A DNA stretch of 64,000 bases from RBG-16-64-13 sp963718375 (GTDB lineage Bacteria; Actinomycetota; Thermoleophilia; RBG-16-64-13). The stretch lies in NCBI GenBank assembly GCA_963718375.1, contig CAVQZD010000005.1, positions 806,001 to 870,000 on the forward strand, written 5' to 3'. Of this stretch, positions 16,865 to 27,571 are shown piece after piece. Below the pieces are notes generated by a model. That model searched no databases, had not been told where the DNA came from, and saw nothing but the letters and a program-made list of their open reading frames with translations. Both the position numbers and the translations under genes were made by a program. Within the stretch, counting starts at the first letter, position 1. Each line of letters starts with the position of its first letter.

Positions 16865-17784
16865 GCCGCCTGTTCGCTCTTCTTCTTCCTCCGGATGAGC
16901 AGCAGTCCAGTGGTCCCACCGGCGACTACTACCAGCGCCAGCCCAACGCCACCGATGACCCAGGGAAGAGTAGCGCTGTCCTCCTGCCCCAGAGTCTCCA
17001 TCCAGTCGCCGATCTTCGGTGCCAGAATGTCATATCCCGCTGCGTTTGGGTGGAGATAGTCCGGAAGGTATTCCTTGGTCGAGACCTTCAAGACATCTTG
17101 GCTGAACTCCTCATCGTTGTACAGATCAAGATAAGTGATGTTCCATTTGTCGCAGATCTGCAGAGCGACCGCGATGTACTCGCTCCAATCCTGGGTCGCG
17201 CCACCCCATTCCGACATGGGCGTCTGATAGTTCACGATGTACCCGATCTGTGCGGTATCGCCGAAGTACTCCTGTGCGCGAGCGAACAACTCTTCAAGAG
17301 CGCCTGCGAAGGTCGTGATATCAAAATCGGCCACATCGGATGAATCGGTCATGACACCGACAGGTATCAGGCTCATGGCGTCGTTGATGCCACCATGAAG
17401 GATGACGTAGTCGTAGGGGTTGCCTTTGGCCGCTTCGATCTGGGTGATGATGCGGTTGTCGGGGGAGCGGCCCTTACCGATATCGGTGCTTAGAGCGACC
17501 GATGCGGCGGCCCGACCGGCGTTGGTGGAGCTCGTGCCGTATTCGAGGCCGATCCTGCCTGCCCACGCGCGTTTTTCCACGGGTTCGAGGGTGCTGCCTG
17601 CGCAGATGGAGTCTCCGCAGAAGAGCGCGGTCTTGCCGTAGAGCACGCCGCTGGTATCGACCGAGGCCCCCGTGGTAGCAGTGTCGCCGGGTCCCGCCGC
17701 AACGGCCGTAGAGCCCAATAGCAGGGCCGCACAGAGGGCGGCCATCAGAAGAATGAAAGCGCGAGTCATCGAACTTCTCTTCAT
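16861..17784 (-). CDS. Membrane-anchored SGNH/GDSL hydrolase
   Basis: A 307-residue secreted esterase-type protein. A signal peptide (MKRSSMTRAFILLMAALCAALLL) leads to the SGNH blocks: FCGDSICAGS with the catalytic Ser, HGGINDA (block III Asn) and PDYLHPNAAGY with the Asp/His pair. The C-terminus has a membrane segment (VIGGVGLALVVVAGG...) and a basic RRKKK tail, so the enzyme is tethered outside the membrane. It probably deacylates carbohydrates or cell-surface glycans. The open frame extends 63 codons further upstream, but the ATG at 17782-17784 with an AAGGAG site and signal peptide is the start. The gene is intact, unlike its neighbours. Confidence 0.88.
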   Translation of the reverse strand: MKRSSMTRAFILLMAALCAALLLGSTAVAAGPGDTATTGASVDTSGVLYGKTALFCGDSICAGSTLEPVEKRAWAGRIGLEYGTSSTNAGRAAASVALSTDIGKGRSPDNRIITQIEAAKGNPYDYVILHGGINDAMSLIPVGVMTDSSDVADFDITTFAGALEELFARAQEYFGDTAQIGYIVNYQTPMSEWGGATQDWSEYIAVALQICDKWNITYLDLYNDEEFSQDVLKVSTKEYLPDYLHPNAAGYDILAPKIGDWMETLGQEDSATLPWVIGGVGLALVVVAGGTTGLLLIRRKKKSEQAA

Positions 17785-17885
17785 ATCCCTTTCTCCTTCA
17801 GCTGTTCTGGATTCACCACGAGCGTTGGCCCCCTTCGTTGATGCTAGGGGACCGACGGGTCTGCTGCCGACGACCTGCCACATAT

Positions 17886-17926
17886 TCTCAACTCTACGAT
17901 GCGAAATGACAAGTGGCGTTGTTGAC
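17886..17926 (-). repeat. 41-bp conserved promoter-region element, copy 1
   Basis: This stretch matches 33042-33082 (opposite strand) at 36 of 41 positions. It lies between the MBL stop and the SGNH start. Read toward the SGNH gene it contains TTGTCA (17907-17912) and, 17 bases on, GAGAAT (17884-17889), so it may hold a promoter plus an operator shared with the 33 kb lipoprotein gene. Confidence 0.65.
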
Positions 17927-18724
17927 CTAGCGCTTGTCAAGGCCTTGTCTGTAGATGAACGAGGCCTTGCCATATCGGGCCCTGCGGAGCTCGGCGCCGA
18001 AGGGCAGACGACTCACATACCAGTGGTCCAGACTCCTGGCCACCTCTTGGCTGCCATTCAGCATGGCGTGGTCAAGCGCGATGAAATCCTCGATATGCTC
18101 GGCGCGATCGGAGCCCCGTTGTGGGCCGGACACAGATAGAAGAACTCCTCCTGCCTGGCCTGCAACCTAAGCATGTTGTCCAAGTGGCTCCTCACCTTGC
18201 GCATGAGTACCACCTCGTCATTGGAGTCGTGATCGAACAAGAGCACCTGTCCCGACTCGACCTCGTCACCGCAGAACAGCATACCGGTCTCGCGGTCCAG
18301 CAGGGCGATGCTGCCGGCAGCATGAGCGGCGATCGTGATGACCTCGACGTCCCGCCCCCCCAGCTCGAACACGAAGCCATCGTCGACGAAGATCTTTCTG
18401 ATAACCCGGAAAGGGCAGTTCTCGTCGTTCGGGCATCGGTGGAAGGTGGTCGGCGTCGCCTGCCGCGTCTGCGTGCATGTGGATCTCAGGCCACCAGCCG
18501 TTGCCTCCGGCGTGGTCCAGGTGCCCGTGAGTGTTCACCACAGTCAGCTGCTTGTCTGTGAGTCCCTCTACGTAGCGCCGCAGGTCACCGCAACCCCAGC
18601 CGGTGTCCACGAGCAAAGCCTTCTCGTCGCCCTCCAGCAGATACAGGTATTGCCGCCCACCCAACATGGTGATGAAGACCGTGCGTTCGTGCGCCCGCCA
18701 ACTGCTGTAGCTCTCCCTGAACAT
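17927..18724 (-). CDS. Metallo-beta-lactamase-fold hydrolase, frameshifted twice
   Basis: A glyoxalase II-like metal hydrolase. The metal-binding motif NTHGHLDHAGG is followed by a further His in TIAAHAAGS, the bridging Asp in LFCGDEVESG and the last His in CPAHNG, all in the expected order. No signal peptide is seen. The frame breaks near 18440-18465 and again near 18105-18120, at a CCCC run; correcting both gives a protein of about 265 residues. The ATG at 18722-18724 follows an AGGTGA site; an ATG at 18736 is also possible. It is transcribed divergently from the lipoprotein esterase gene using overlapping promoters. The substrate is unknown. Confidence 0.78.
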
Positions 18725-18763
18725 GCTCACCTGCATCCTTCTGGTCCGAGTCCAACTATACGA

Positions 18764-18792
18764 ATTGTAATCTGAATCCGTGTCGTTGACAA
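18764..18792 (-). promoter_or_regulatory. Promoter of the MBL hydrolase gene
   Basis: Minus-strand TTGTCA (18787-18792), 17-base spacer, TACAAT (18764-18769). RNA would start near 18757. The -35 overlaps the -35 of the opposing promoter. Confidence 0.65.
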
Positions 18793-18814
18793 AACCCTCG
18801 TGACACCCTAGCAT
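18786..18814 (+). promoter_or_regulatory. Promoter of the lipoprotein esterase gene
   Basis: Plus-strand TTGACA (18786-18791), 17-base spacer, TAGCAT (18809-18814). The same -35, spacing and -10 hexamer occur before the paralogous esterase at 33 kb. Confidence 0.6.
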
Positions 18815-18852
18815 CCACGTGTATGGTACTGCTCGACAGGAGGGATGGTTCG

Positions 18853-20590
18853 ATGAGAAGAGGCCCCCAGAAGTCTGTCCTGGCAATGTCGGCGCTGCTT
18901 CTGCTGCTGGTGCTGGCCGCGGCAGCCGGGTGCGGCAAAGAAGCTTCACCACTCGCGCCCACCGAGACCGGCACGATAGAGACACTCCAGTTCACGGCGG
19001 ACACCGGCTCGGCCACCTGCTATCTGTACTTGCCTACCGACCCGTACTTCGCGGGCACCGTGATGCCCATCACCTTCGTGTTCCCTGACGACACCGTCAA
19101 GGACGCCGATGCGGCGCTTGATTATCTGGTCGACAGCGGCATCAAGGACATCCTTGAGGTCAACCGGACCTTTGGCGTGGTCTTCACCCCCATCGACCCA
19201 GCTGGCTACACCGAAGCCGACCTTGGCATCTTGAACTCCGCCAAGGCCCAGTTCAGCGACCGCGGCTTCATTCGTGGAGGTGTGGCCGACGCGGAGGGCG
19301 GCTTGGTGACCAGCGACTCGGGCACCATGTACGCGGGGAGCCGCTTCCGCAACTACATCTACGCCGACGGGGCGGGCGCGGACTTCATAGCCAAGTACGC
19401 GACCAAGAGTCTTCCCTACACCATCACGTACTCAGACGGAGGGGTGATCACCTTCAACCATCTCGCCGCCGGCATGGCTCTGTTCAATGTCAGCGAACAC
19501 GCTCAACCGGGAGAAAAGTCGAACCCGATCCCCGCCTATTTGATCAACCCGGGAAATGGAGTGATCGAGTCGTTTGAAGCCATCAACGGCGCCGACTACC
19601 CGACGGTCTCCAAGGAAGCCAAAGGAGGCATAACCCCGACGCTGGCGCTGGAGGCGTGGGACCTCATGTCCGAATGGCAGAGGACCGAGACCACGCCCGG
19701 CATCTTTCTCATGACCAAGTACATCACCGACTATGAGGCTGCTGGGTTGGACTACGCCGAGAACCTGTGGACGGCTATCCCTGAGACAGGCAGCGACTAC
19801 AAGTACACCTACTTCACCTGGGCGCCCACGGGCGAAGCCGACGCCAAGAGGCCGGCGGTGCTGCTGTTCCATGGTGGTGACAATTCCGCTCTGTATCTCG
19901 CCCAGACCTCCGATTGGCTGCGGGTTGCGCTGGAGAACAACTTGGTGGTGATCTCGGTGCAGCACTCGGGTGTCACGGACGAGACAGGCGCCCTCATCGC
20001 CGCGGCTACCGCGACCGACATCAAGAAGCTGCTCGACTATCTGCTCACTGATGCAGACCTGAACATCGACCCGACAAGGGTGTACGCCTCCGGCTTCTCC
20101 ATGGGATCGATGATGACCACCAGCCTGGCCAAGGAGTATCCGACCAGCTTTGCGGGCTTCGGCCCCTGCAACCCGGCCGGGGCCATGGACTCCGGAGGAG
20201 TGGTCAGCCCAGTCTTCGCAGTGAGCGGTCTCACAGACCCTCTGGCCAGCCCCCTGAAGCCTCGTTCGCACGGGCCCACCAACGTCCAGTTGACGTTGGA
20301 CCAACAACGGCGGGACTCCCGATCCCGCAGTCGATCCGAAGAACAAGGCCACCTTCAAGGATGCCAACTGGGGCTACGCACCGACCACATCCCAGGAGAT
20401 CTCCCGATACGACGGCAATAACGTCTACACCCTCAACTCCTACGAGAGCGCCGACGGCGTCGTCTACACCGTCTACTGCGCGGTCACCAACCTGTCGCAC
20501 GAGACAATAGGCGCCACCTCGTGGATACAGTGGGACTTCTTGAAGCACTTCTCGCGGAATGCGGACGGCAGCGTCAGCTACACCGAGTAG
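18853..20590 (+). CDS. Lipoprotein alpha/beta hydrolase, PHB-depolymerase/feruloyl-esterase-like, frameshifted
   Basis: A signal peptide with lipobox (LAAAAGC) anchors the protein outside the membrane. An N-terminal domain of about 230 residues without clear motifs precedes an alpha/beta hydrolase domain. That domain has an oxyanion strand (AVLLFHGGDN), the nucleophile elbow GFSMGSM and a C-terminal part ending SWIQWDFLKHFSRNADGS. The frame breaks between about 20285 and 20310; the true end is the TAG at 20588-20590. The ATG at 18853 has an AGGAGG site. The 31.8-32.9 kb gene is a paralogue with the same C-terminal ending pattern. It probably cleaves esters on plant material, such as acetyl or phenolic esters; this is inferred from the fold and neighbours. 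Confidence 0.78.
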
Positions 20591-20616
20591 CCTCGCGGCA
20601 CTGAAGCGACTCTTGC

Positions 20617-20647
20617 GGGGGCGGCCGGTCGCAGACCGGCCGCCCCC
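20617..20647. terminator. Bidirectional GC-rich hairpin terminator
   Basis: A perfect 14-bp stem (20617-20630 with 20634-20647) and a 3-base loop lie midway between the convergent ends of the esterase and GH78 genes. T-runs are weak on both sides. Confidence 0.65.
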
Positions 20648-20655
20648 TTGCGTCG

Positions 20656-23300
20656 CTAGACACGCAAGCGATGTCTTCCTGGCGCCAGTGACCGCGTCTC
20701 TCCTCCTAGACGCAGCTCCGCGCTCACCTGCGCCGGCACCTCGAGCTCCAGAGCCACCTCACCGCCTTCAAGCTTCCAGAAGCAGGACGCTTGCCCGTAG
20801 GGAGTGACGACGCTGCACTCAGCCCAATCAAGGCCACAGCGGACGTCGGGGCTGAAGACGATGCTCCGGTATCCCGGCCCGTCCGCCCGGATGCCTCCGA
20901 TATTGCGGTAGATCCAATCACCCACGCTGCCCAAGGCGTAGTGGTTGAACGAGGACTGAGTCACCCGGCCGTCCGGCGTTATCGCCTCCCAGTTCTCCCA
21001 GATGCTGGTCGCACCCCTCTCCACCATGTAGAGCCAGGAGGGGCTTTCGGTCTGAAACAGCAGCCTGCGGGCCACGTCCGTGTACCCGTGCTGGGTCAGC
21101 ACATCCAACAGATGAGGCGTGGAGACAAACCCGGTGTCCAGGCGATAGCCGTTCTCCCGGACCAAGTGCGCCAGCCGCTGCGCGACCCTATCGCGCAGGG
21201 CTCCCTCGACGATATCCGCGTGCAACACCATCACGTAGAGACCCATCAGTTCGCCGCTGACGACGCCATCCTCAGAGACATACTCCTCGCGCACAGCCTG
21301 CTTGACCTTGACCAGCAGGTCTTGGAAGTGCGTACTGCTTTCGCGACAGACCCTCGTCAGGACCGTCCTGCAGCAGGCCCTCCAGCACGCCAACGAACGC
21401 GCGCAAAGTGATCGCGTACTGACAGCTGGCCACCACTTCGCGTGTGGCGGCCACGCCCGCCATGACGCCTTCGTGCCCGCCGGCGAAGCTGGGGATGAGC
21501 CAATCGCCGAAGTGCGCCCCTTTGTTCCACAGGTAGGGGTTGCGGGCCTGTCGCTCCGGGTCCGTCGGTCGAAGCCCTCTGGCTCCTCGAGCCGCCTCCT
21601 TGGCCACGAAAGCCAGCCACCTCTCCATCATGGACAGGTTGTCCCGAAGGACGCGCGTGTCTCCGTAGCACATGTACAGGTCGTACGGAACGAGGACGCA
21701 GGCATCGCCCCAGGCAGCCGACGTGTTGTATCCCTTCATGGCCCGCTCCATCCGATCCTGAGCGGGGTAGGTCGGGCACCACGTTCGGCACCTCACCGTC
21801 CGGGCACTGCTCCGCGCGCATGTTCGCCAGCCAGCCAGCCAGGAAGTTGTGCAGGTCATAGTTGAAACAGCCCGTCTTCGCGAAGCTCAGGATGTCACCC
21901 GTCCAGCCCATCTTCTCGCGTTGCGGACAGTCCGTCGGCACGGAGAACATGTTGCTGCGTTCGCTCTGCCGGATACAGCGCTGCAGCACGTTCAGCTTTT
22001 CGTCCGAACAGGCGAAGTGTCCGCTGCTGACGAGGTCGGTGCCCAGGGCACAAGCCACGATAGACACTACTTGCTCAAGCTGGACCCCCGAGAGTCGGAC
22101 GAAGCGGAACCCGTGGTAGGTGAACCTAGGCCTGAACGTAGTCTGTCCCGGTCCGCAAACGAACACGTCTTGCTGGTCCTTGTTGCGGCCCATGATGTTG
22201 CGGTAGAAGTCGCCGACCTCATCGAGGACCTCCGAGCAGTCGAGTACGACTTGGGTCTTCTCCGGCGCCGCAACCGTGACCTCGACAACGCCCGCCAAGC
22301 AGCGGCCGAAATCGGCCAAGAGCTCTCCGTTGGGCGCTATCGAAAGACTCTCCGGCGTGATTCTCTCCCACTCCACCACCGGCGCCGTAGGCTGCGCGAC
22401 CAGGTTGTCTTTGGCATAGTCGGCGACCATCACCGGACCCCATGGCTCGGGTGCAGCGGAGAAGTCGTGGCGCTCCCCGATGAAGAGGTCGGCGTAGTCG
22501 ATGTGCGAGCGACGACTCTCGAACGACTCGTCCGAGCATACCTTGCGAGTCTCACCCCCTTCGTCGGTCCACTCGAGCTGCATCAGCAGACCCAGGCGGT
22601 CCCCATACTGGCAGCTGTCGCCCGAGAGTCCGATGCGTCCTATCCACCAGCCGTCGGCCAGCGTGGCGACGATCTCGTTGGAGCCCTCACGCAGGAGGCC
22701 GGTCACGTCGTAGGTCTGGTAGTAGAGCCGGCGCTGATAAGCGGAGGTCTCCGGGGCGAGCAGGGCGCGGCCCACCCGCTGCCCATTGATGGACAGCTCG
22801 TACACTCCATGCGCGGTGGCGTACACACGGGCCTGCCGGTAGACCGAGCCACAGTCAAACGTCTTTCTGATCTCCCTGCAGGGCATAAGGCGCCCCTGTC
22901 CCCCAAGGTGGTCTTCGCTGGGAGCGAAGAGCGCCCAGAACTCTATCTCCTTCTCACGGATGGCCGGCTCCTGCTCCGGTTCGATCCACCCAGCGTCCCA
23001 GTCCTGTCCCAGAAAGCCTGTCTCGAAGACCGCCTGACACTCGGCGACCCGCACCCCCGCCAGATAGCCCTCGGCTCTGACCACGTAGGCCGTCTTGGCC
23101 TCAAGCGCCGGACCGGCATATTGCACGGTGGGGTGCGCGAACGTCATGACGCCGCGGTCCCACAGCAGATCGTCCTCTTCGCCCCCCACCGTCAGTCGCA
23201 TTTGGTCGAACCGTTCGGTGTTCTTCAATCGAAGGGCGAAGGTGGGCGCAGGGTCGTCGGTCACCACCCGACCCGACAGTGCGTTCACGAGCAGCTCCAC
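20656..23300 (-). CDS. Alpha-L-rhamnosidase (GH78), frameshifted
   Basis: Rhamnosidase removes terminal L-rhamnose from flavonoid glycosides and pectic glycans. N-terminal beta-sandwich domains (ELSINGQRVGRALLAPETSAY, GSNEIVATLADGW) lead to the (alpha/alpha)6 barrel with the GH78 catalytic stretch DCPQREKMGWTGD and, later, TSIWENWEAI. A C-terminal beta-sandwich ends GRHRLRV. No signal peptide is visible, so it acts in the cytoplasm. Two frame breaks, near 21765 and 21330-21380, split it; corrected length is about 880 residues. The GTG at 23298-23300 follows a GAAGGGGGTG site and lies 4 bp after the GH43 stop. It is the last gene of the sugar-importer operon. Confidence 0.87.
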
Positions 23301-23304
23301 CGCT

Positions 23305-24217
23305 TCACACCCCCTTCGAGCCCTGGGCCGTCGCACCCAGCGAGAGGCCGTTGTCAGTCTCCGCCAGCTCGATGAACGTCGGCCGCTCCCTCCCTTTGGC
23401 GTTCGGAGCGTGGAGCGCCATCATCAGCTTGCCCTCCTTGGAGCGGAAGAGCATACAGTGACCGCCGTCCCCGGCGAACAAGGGTTCTGGATCGTGTGCC
23501 CACGGTCCCCACAGCTCCCCGCTCACGGATCTCGCGACACCCACCGAATAACCGTCGGTCCGAAGCTCGACCAGAGCAGCAGCAGCTCCCCCGACCGCGC
23601 GCTGTACAGGGCGGACCGTCAGCCAGATATACGTCCTCTTGGACACCGAACTCCGCGGCGTGGGGAAAGGGTCTCACCCAGGGGGCCGTCGCCGCGCTCA
23701 AGAGCAGGCGAGCGTCGCCTCTCGCCGCCCTCAGATCCGGCGTCAATCCCACTGCGTAGCTGTCGCCGTCGCCCGCGTCGCGAAAGGAGCGGCTGAACAC
23801 GAGGGAGGCTCCACCCGCTGCGTCGAGGTTGAGAGTGCCGTCGAGGCAGGCCCAGCCGGTCGGAGTCACTGGCCCCTCACTCCAGAAGACGAATGGCCCC
23901 AGCGGCGAATCTGCTTTGAGTATCTGGACTGCAAGCCGCCCCTCGGCCGAGCCGAACGTGGCCACCAGGAAGTAGGCGCCATCGCGTACGATGCACTCCG
24001 GGGCCCAGTAGCACCTGTCCGCCCAGAAGTCCGCGCTGCGCCTGAAGATCTCGTGCGGCCCATCCCAATCGACCAAGTCACCGCTGGTGAAGCAGTCGAA
24101 CCCGTCCGCTTCGGTCCATACCGTCGCTCCCCGAGTGCCGTACAGGTAGTACCGGCCTTGGTCCAAGAGGACGAATGGGTCTCGCAGATGGATGTCCCTC
24201 AGCTCCGAACTACCCAA
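23305..24217 (-). CDS. Glycoside hydrolase family 43-like, frameshifted
   Basis: A five-bladed beta-propeller hydrolase with the GH43 pattern: HLRDPFVLLDQGRYYLYGT (catalytic base Asp), a YWAPECIV segment, LDGTLNLDAAG and a late GDGGHCMLF strand. Members are arabinosidases, xylosidases or galactosidases. No signal peptide is present. Two closely spaced frame breaks lie at about 23570-23625; correction gives a LLLLWSSF strand followed by DGYSVGVARS. It sits 30 bp after the permease gene and 4 bp before the GH78 gene, in one minus-strand operon. The exact linkage cut is unknown. Confidence 0.8.
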
Positions 24218-24247
24218 GCTTGCACCTCTCCGACGCGCACCGAAACG

Positions 24248-25267
24248 TCAGTCTGAGCGGGCCTTGTCCTGTAGCGCGGCCTCTCGTTTCAGCTTGAACA
24301 TCTGGTGCAGGCCGATCTTGTAGCTATTGGATAGCCAGACCAGGAACACCAGCACGATAGCGCCGGTGAGGGCCTGCTGAACGGATATCGAGAAACCCAA
24401 CTGGATGAAAGTCTGATAGATACAGGCCTGGATGAACGCGCCCACCACGGTGCCGATGTTCTTGTCGGAGTACTTGGCCAAAGAGACACCTATGAACATA
24501 GGCAGGAAGGCGTCCATGATGAACGGCACGCTGCCCAGGCCGGTCTTGGGTTGCATGATGCCGAAGTTAGAGAAGTACACCGCTCCGGCCATGGCCAGCA
24601 GAGCACCCGCTATCACGTAGCAGGCGACCGTGTTGCGCTTCTCGTTGACGCCTACGTCCACCGCGTTCTTCTGCCCGGTGCGCAGCGAATTGGTGTTGTA
24701 GCCGAACTTCGTGAAGTTCAGCAGGTAGATGAGCACGACAAGCACGCACCCCATCAGGATCACGTTGTTGGGCCACTTGGCGAAGATCAGCAGATCGTCC
24801 CGGCCGATGAGGCGGATACCCTTGGAGTCATTGAGCCCATATGCGATGGCCTCGTAGAGCATCGCTATCCCGAGCGAGATCACCATAGCCGGCAGTCTGA
24901 GCCACACGTAGACCAGACCGCCGATAGAGCCGAGCACCATGCCGGCCACGATCATGAGCAGCAACATCACGAGCGGGCCGCCGCCCCACATGTCGGCCAA
25001 GGTACCTCCGACGATGACCGCAAGGATGATGGTCGCCCCCACCGCGAAGTCGAACCTGCCTGAGGTGAGGTTGTACGACACCGCCAGAGCGATCAGACCG
25101 CTGTAGACGGTGTTGTATGACAGCGATCTCCATTCTTGTCCCGAGAAGAATTCCGGGGACTGTCCGGCCGCGGCGACGATGCCCTTGAGCAGCAGGTAGA
25201 TGGCCACGGGCACGCCGATGGTGATCAGCGTGTTCAGACCTATCTTCTTGAGCCTCTTTGCCGTCAT
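24248..25267 (-). CDS. RbsC-type sugar ABC transporter permease
   Basis: A 339-residue membrane protein with about nine to ten hydrophobic segments and the family pattern SGRFDFAVGATIILAVIVGG near residue 70 and a GSVPFIMDAFLPMFIG segment later. It belongs to the BPD_transp_2 family of ribose/galactose/rhamnose importers. It would form the channel with the second permease (26599-27569) and the tandem ATPase. The gene is intact. It is separated from the binding-protein gene by a long hairpin and followed directly by the glycosidase genes. Confidence 0.88.
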   Translation of the reverse strand: MTAKRLKKIGLNTLITIGVPVAIYLLLKGIVAAAGQSPEFFSGQEWRSLSYNTVYSGLIALAVSYNLTSGRFDFAVGATIILAVIVGGTLADMWGGGPLVMLLLMIVAGMVLGSIGGLVYVWLRLPAMVISLGIAMLYEAIAYGLNDSKGIRLIGRDDLLIFAKWPNNVILMGCVLVVLIYLLNFTKFGYNTNSLRTGQKNAVDVGVNEKRNTVACYVIAGALLAMAGAVYFSNFGIMQPKTGLGSVPFIMDAFLPMFIGVSLAKYSDKNIGTVVGAFIQACIYQTFIQLGFSISVQQALTGAIVLVFLVWLSNSYKIGLHQMFKLKREAALQDKARSD

Positions 25268-25295
25268 GACCTCACCCTAGTGACCTCATCTTGTC

Positions 25296-25329
25296 GGGCT
25301 GCGACGGACCCGCGGGTCCGTCGCAGCCC
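25296..25329 (-). terminator. 34-bp perfect palindrome inside the sugar operon
   Basis: Two 16-base arms (25296-25311, 25314-25329) around two bases form a very stable hairpin between the binding-protein stop and the downstream permease start. It probably stabilises upstream mRNA or attenuates transcription, giving more binding protein than permease. Confidence 0.6.
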
Positions 25330-25347
25330 CCATCTTGCTGTGTGTGC

Positions 25348-26556
25348 CTACTGCGCGACCGTCGTGGTCGCGGTTGCGGCCTCATCAGCCGCTGCTGCTT
25401 CTTGCGCTGCGCGCCTCGCCTCTATCTCTTCGACCGAGTCAGCGCCGTAGAGGTCGACGATGCTTTGGAAGGTGGCGTCGGGGCTGACCGCCTTCACAAC
25501 CGAGAGGAGGTCCTCAGCGTTCCAGCACCAGATGCCGCCCGTCTCGATGTCTGAGAGTGCGTTGTACTCATCGGCCGTGCTGATCATCCACCAACTGATC
25601 TCAAGACGCGCGGCTTGGCCGTTGTCTCGCGCCACATCCGCGTCACCCTCGAGAGAGTTAAGAAGCAGCGGGATACCAGCTCCGAACATGCTGGTGATCT
25701 CGATGGGCGTGAAGACCATCTGGCCGCTGTTCCACGCGGCCTTGGTCAGGTCGCTGAAGGCGTCGATAGCGGCGATCTTCACGCTGTCCGACATGCCCGC
25801 GTTCAGGAGCGCCTGATACCACGTGGCCGCGCCGAACGAGCAACCCAGACCATCGAAGCCCTTCTGTATTGCGTCGTCCTGCGCCGGCTTGTACGTTCCC
25901 AGCTCCGGCCAACCACCTACGTCGGCTACGAGCTCCACACTCTTGCCAGCCGCTTTGGCTTCGTCGATCGCAGCCATGAAACCGTTTGAGCGCTCGATGA
26001 ACATCTGCACGCCGTAGTCCCTGCCGCCGGACACGTAGACCAGTCTCTTGCAGCCGGCGTCGATGAGGGCTTTGCCCATCGCGTAGCCCGCATCGTAATT
26101 CTGAGTCTCGTTGTACCAACCACCCAGATACAGGGGGTTGTCCTTGAACGCGTCATAGACTGAGGGCTCTTCGGCGACGCCGATGTAGTACATACCCTTG
26201 TCGATGCAAAGCTGTACGGATGCGACCCTGGCGACATTGAAGTAGCCGATGATGGCCTTGCATCCCGCCGCCGCGCACGACTCGATGAAGGCCAGTTCAC
26301 TCTCAGCGTTGCCGATGGCCTCAGAGTAGGTGAAATCGAGGTTGACCTTCGTCTCGAGGTAGTCGAAGTACGACTTCACGGCCAAGAACTGCTCTTGGGA
26401 CGGGTCGAAAGTCACAACGCCGATCTTCACAGTCTCAGCCGGATACTTCTCACCGGCTGGTAGGACTCCGGTGTCATCCGAGCCGCCACACCCGACGGCC
26501 AAGACCGCCACGGCCAGCATCAACAGTAACGTAAGTGCTATGCCTACCTTCTTCAT
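25348..26556 (-). CDS. Sugar ABC transporter substrate-binding lipoprotein (RbsB-like)
   Basis: A 402-residue periplasmic-binding-protein type I of the sugar group. The lipoprotein signal peptide (MKKVGIALTLLLMLAVAVLAVGC) is clear. Landmarks are VKIGVVTFDPSQEQFLAVKS, a GCKAIIGYFN segment and AIDAFSDLTKAAW. The C-terminal tail is rich in Ala and Thr. The ATG at 26554-26556 follows a GGAGGGAAG site; the eight extra upstream codons of the open frame are unlikely. It lies within the ATPase-permease-binding protein-permease operon. The ligand is unknown; rhamnose or another plant sugar is plausible because GH78 is co-transcribed. Confidence 0.85.
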   Translation of the reverse strand: MKKVGIALTLLLMLAVAVLAVGCGGSDDTGVLPAGEKYPAETVKIGVVTFDPSQEQFLAVKSYFDYLETKVNLDFTYSEAIGNAESELAFIESCAAAGCKAIIGYFNVARVASVQLCIDKGMYYIGVAEEPSVYDAFKDNPLYLGGWYNETQNYDAGYAMGKALIDAGCKRLVYVSGGRDYGVQMFIERSNGFMAAIDEAKAAGKSVELVADVGGWPELGTYKPAQDDAIQKGFDGLGCSFGAATWYQALLNAGMSDSVKIAAIDAFSDLTKAAWNSGQMVFTPIEITSMFGAGIPLLLNSLEGDADVARDNGQAARLEISWWMISTADEYNALSDIETGGIWCWNAEDLLSVVKAVSPDATFQSIVDLYGADSVEEIEARRAAQEAAAADEAATATTTVAQ

Positions 26557-26598
26557 GGACGCTTCCCTCCTGTGAGACACGTTTCGCCTGCGCTTCTC

Positions 26599-27569
26599 CT
26601 ACCTTGGCAACAACTCGGTCCGATAGCTCATGCTGGCTATGAACACCACTACTATGAAGACGATGCCCCTACATGTTTGGATGACCTCCAGCGGGAGTCC
26701 CATCATGGTGAGACCGTTCGTGAGCACCGTTATGCTGGCAGCTCCTATCAGGCCTGCATATATGCTGGACCGAGGTCCGCCGGTGAGAGGCATACCGCCC
26801 AGCACCAACGCCACCAGAACGTCCGTACCTAGGGAGGCACCGGTGCTGGCCCCCACAGTCCTGGTGCGGGTCACGAGAACGAAAGCCGCCAACCCTATGC
26901 CCAACGCCCCCAGGAGATACGACAGGATCACGGTGCGCTTGATCGGCAGACCGGTCTGCCGGGCGACCACGACGCTGCCCCCTGTCGTCTTGACGCTCTT
27001 GCCCAGAGTGCCGAGGGAGAAGAGCATCCAGCAGAGGAGGAAGAAGCTCCCCAAGGTGGCCACGTTGACCACCGTCATCCGCCTGAAGTCGAACAGAGGT
27101 ATCGTGCTGGGTTCAGTACCTGGGCTGGGAGCAGCAGATTGGCAGTGTCGCCCAGGAGCACGAGTACGACCGCCGTGATGACCATGCCCAGGACTATGGT
27201 GATGATGAAGCTGGGCGCCTCCACATAGGCGGCGAACAGGCCCTTCAACATGCCCAGGGCTATCGCCGACCCCACGCATACCGCGAGCACCAGCCAGATG
27301 TTGCCGGTCTCGATGCCCACCATGCCTCCCAGCACGGCACTCAGCGACACGCATGCGCCCATGGACATGTCGATGCTGCCACTGCCGAACACGAACACCG
27401 CGCCCGTCGCGACGAGCGCGGTCACCATCACTTGGTTCAAGAGGCTCTGCAGATTGGAGACCCCCAGACTGTCCCCTTGGGTCAGTCCGGCGAACAGCGC
27501 GAACAACAGGATGAGGCCGCCGAGCGGGGCGAGCGTCTTGAGCATGGGTAGTCTCTTCTGGATATCCAT
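26599..27569 (-). CDS. Second RbsC-type sugar ABC permease, frameshifted
   Basis: The first part (MDIQKRLPMLKTLAPLGGLI...) has the family SGSIDMSMGACVSLSAVLGG segment. The second part continues with VLSYLLGALGIGLAAFVL and a terminal GIVFIVVVFIAS helix. The two halves are in different frames joined near 27105-27120, where removing one base of a GGG run gives NPSTIPLFDFRR. Corrected length is about 322 residues with roughly nine membrane segments. The start overlaps the ATPase stop region (3 bp apart). It forms a heterodimer channel with the other permease, by inference. Confidence 0.82.
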
Positions 27570-27571
27570 GT

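Noticed and set aside
21849..23375. 508-residue open frame on the plus strand
   Set aside because: It is antisense to the GH78 rhamnosidase, whose motifs are on the minus strand; it shows no domain and arises from GC-biased codon use.
25296..25329. Attachment site or mobile-element end
   Set aside because: The perfect palindrome has no duplicated partner, integrase or transposase nearby and sits inside a coherent operon, so an RNA hairpin is the better reading.
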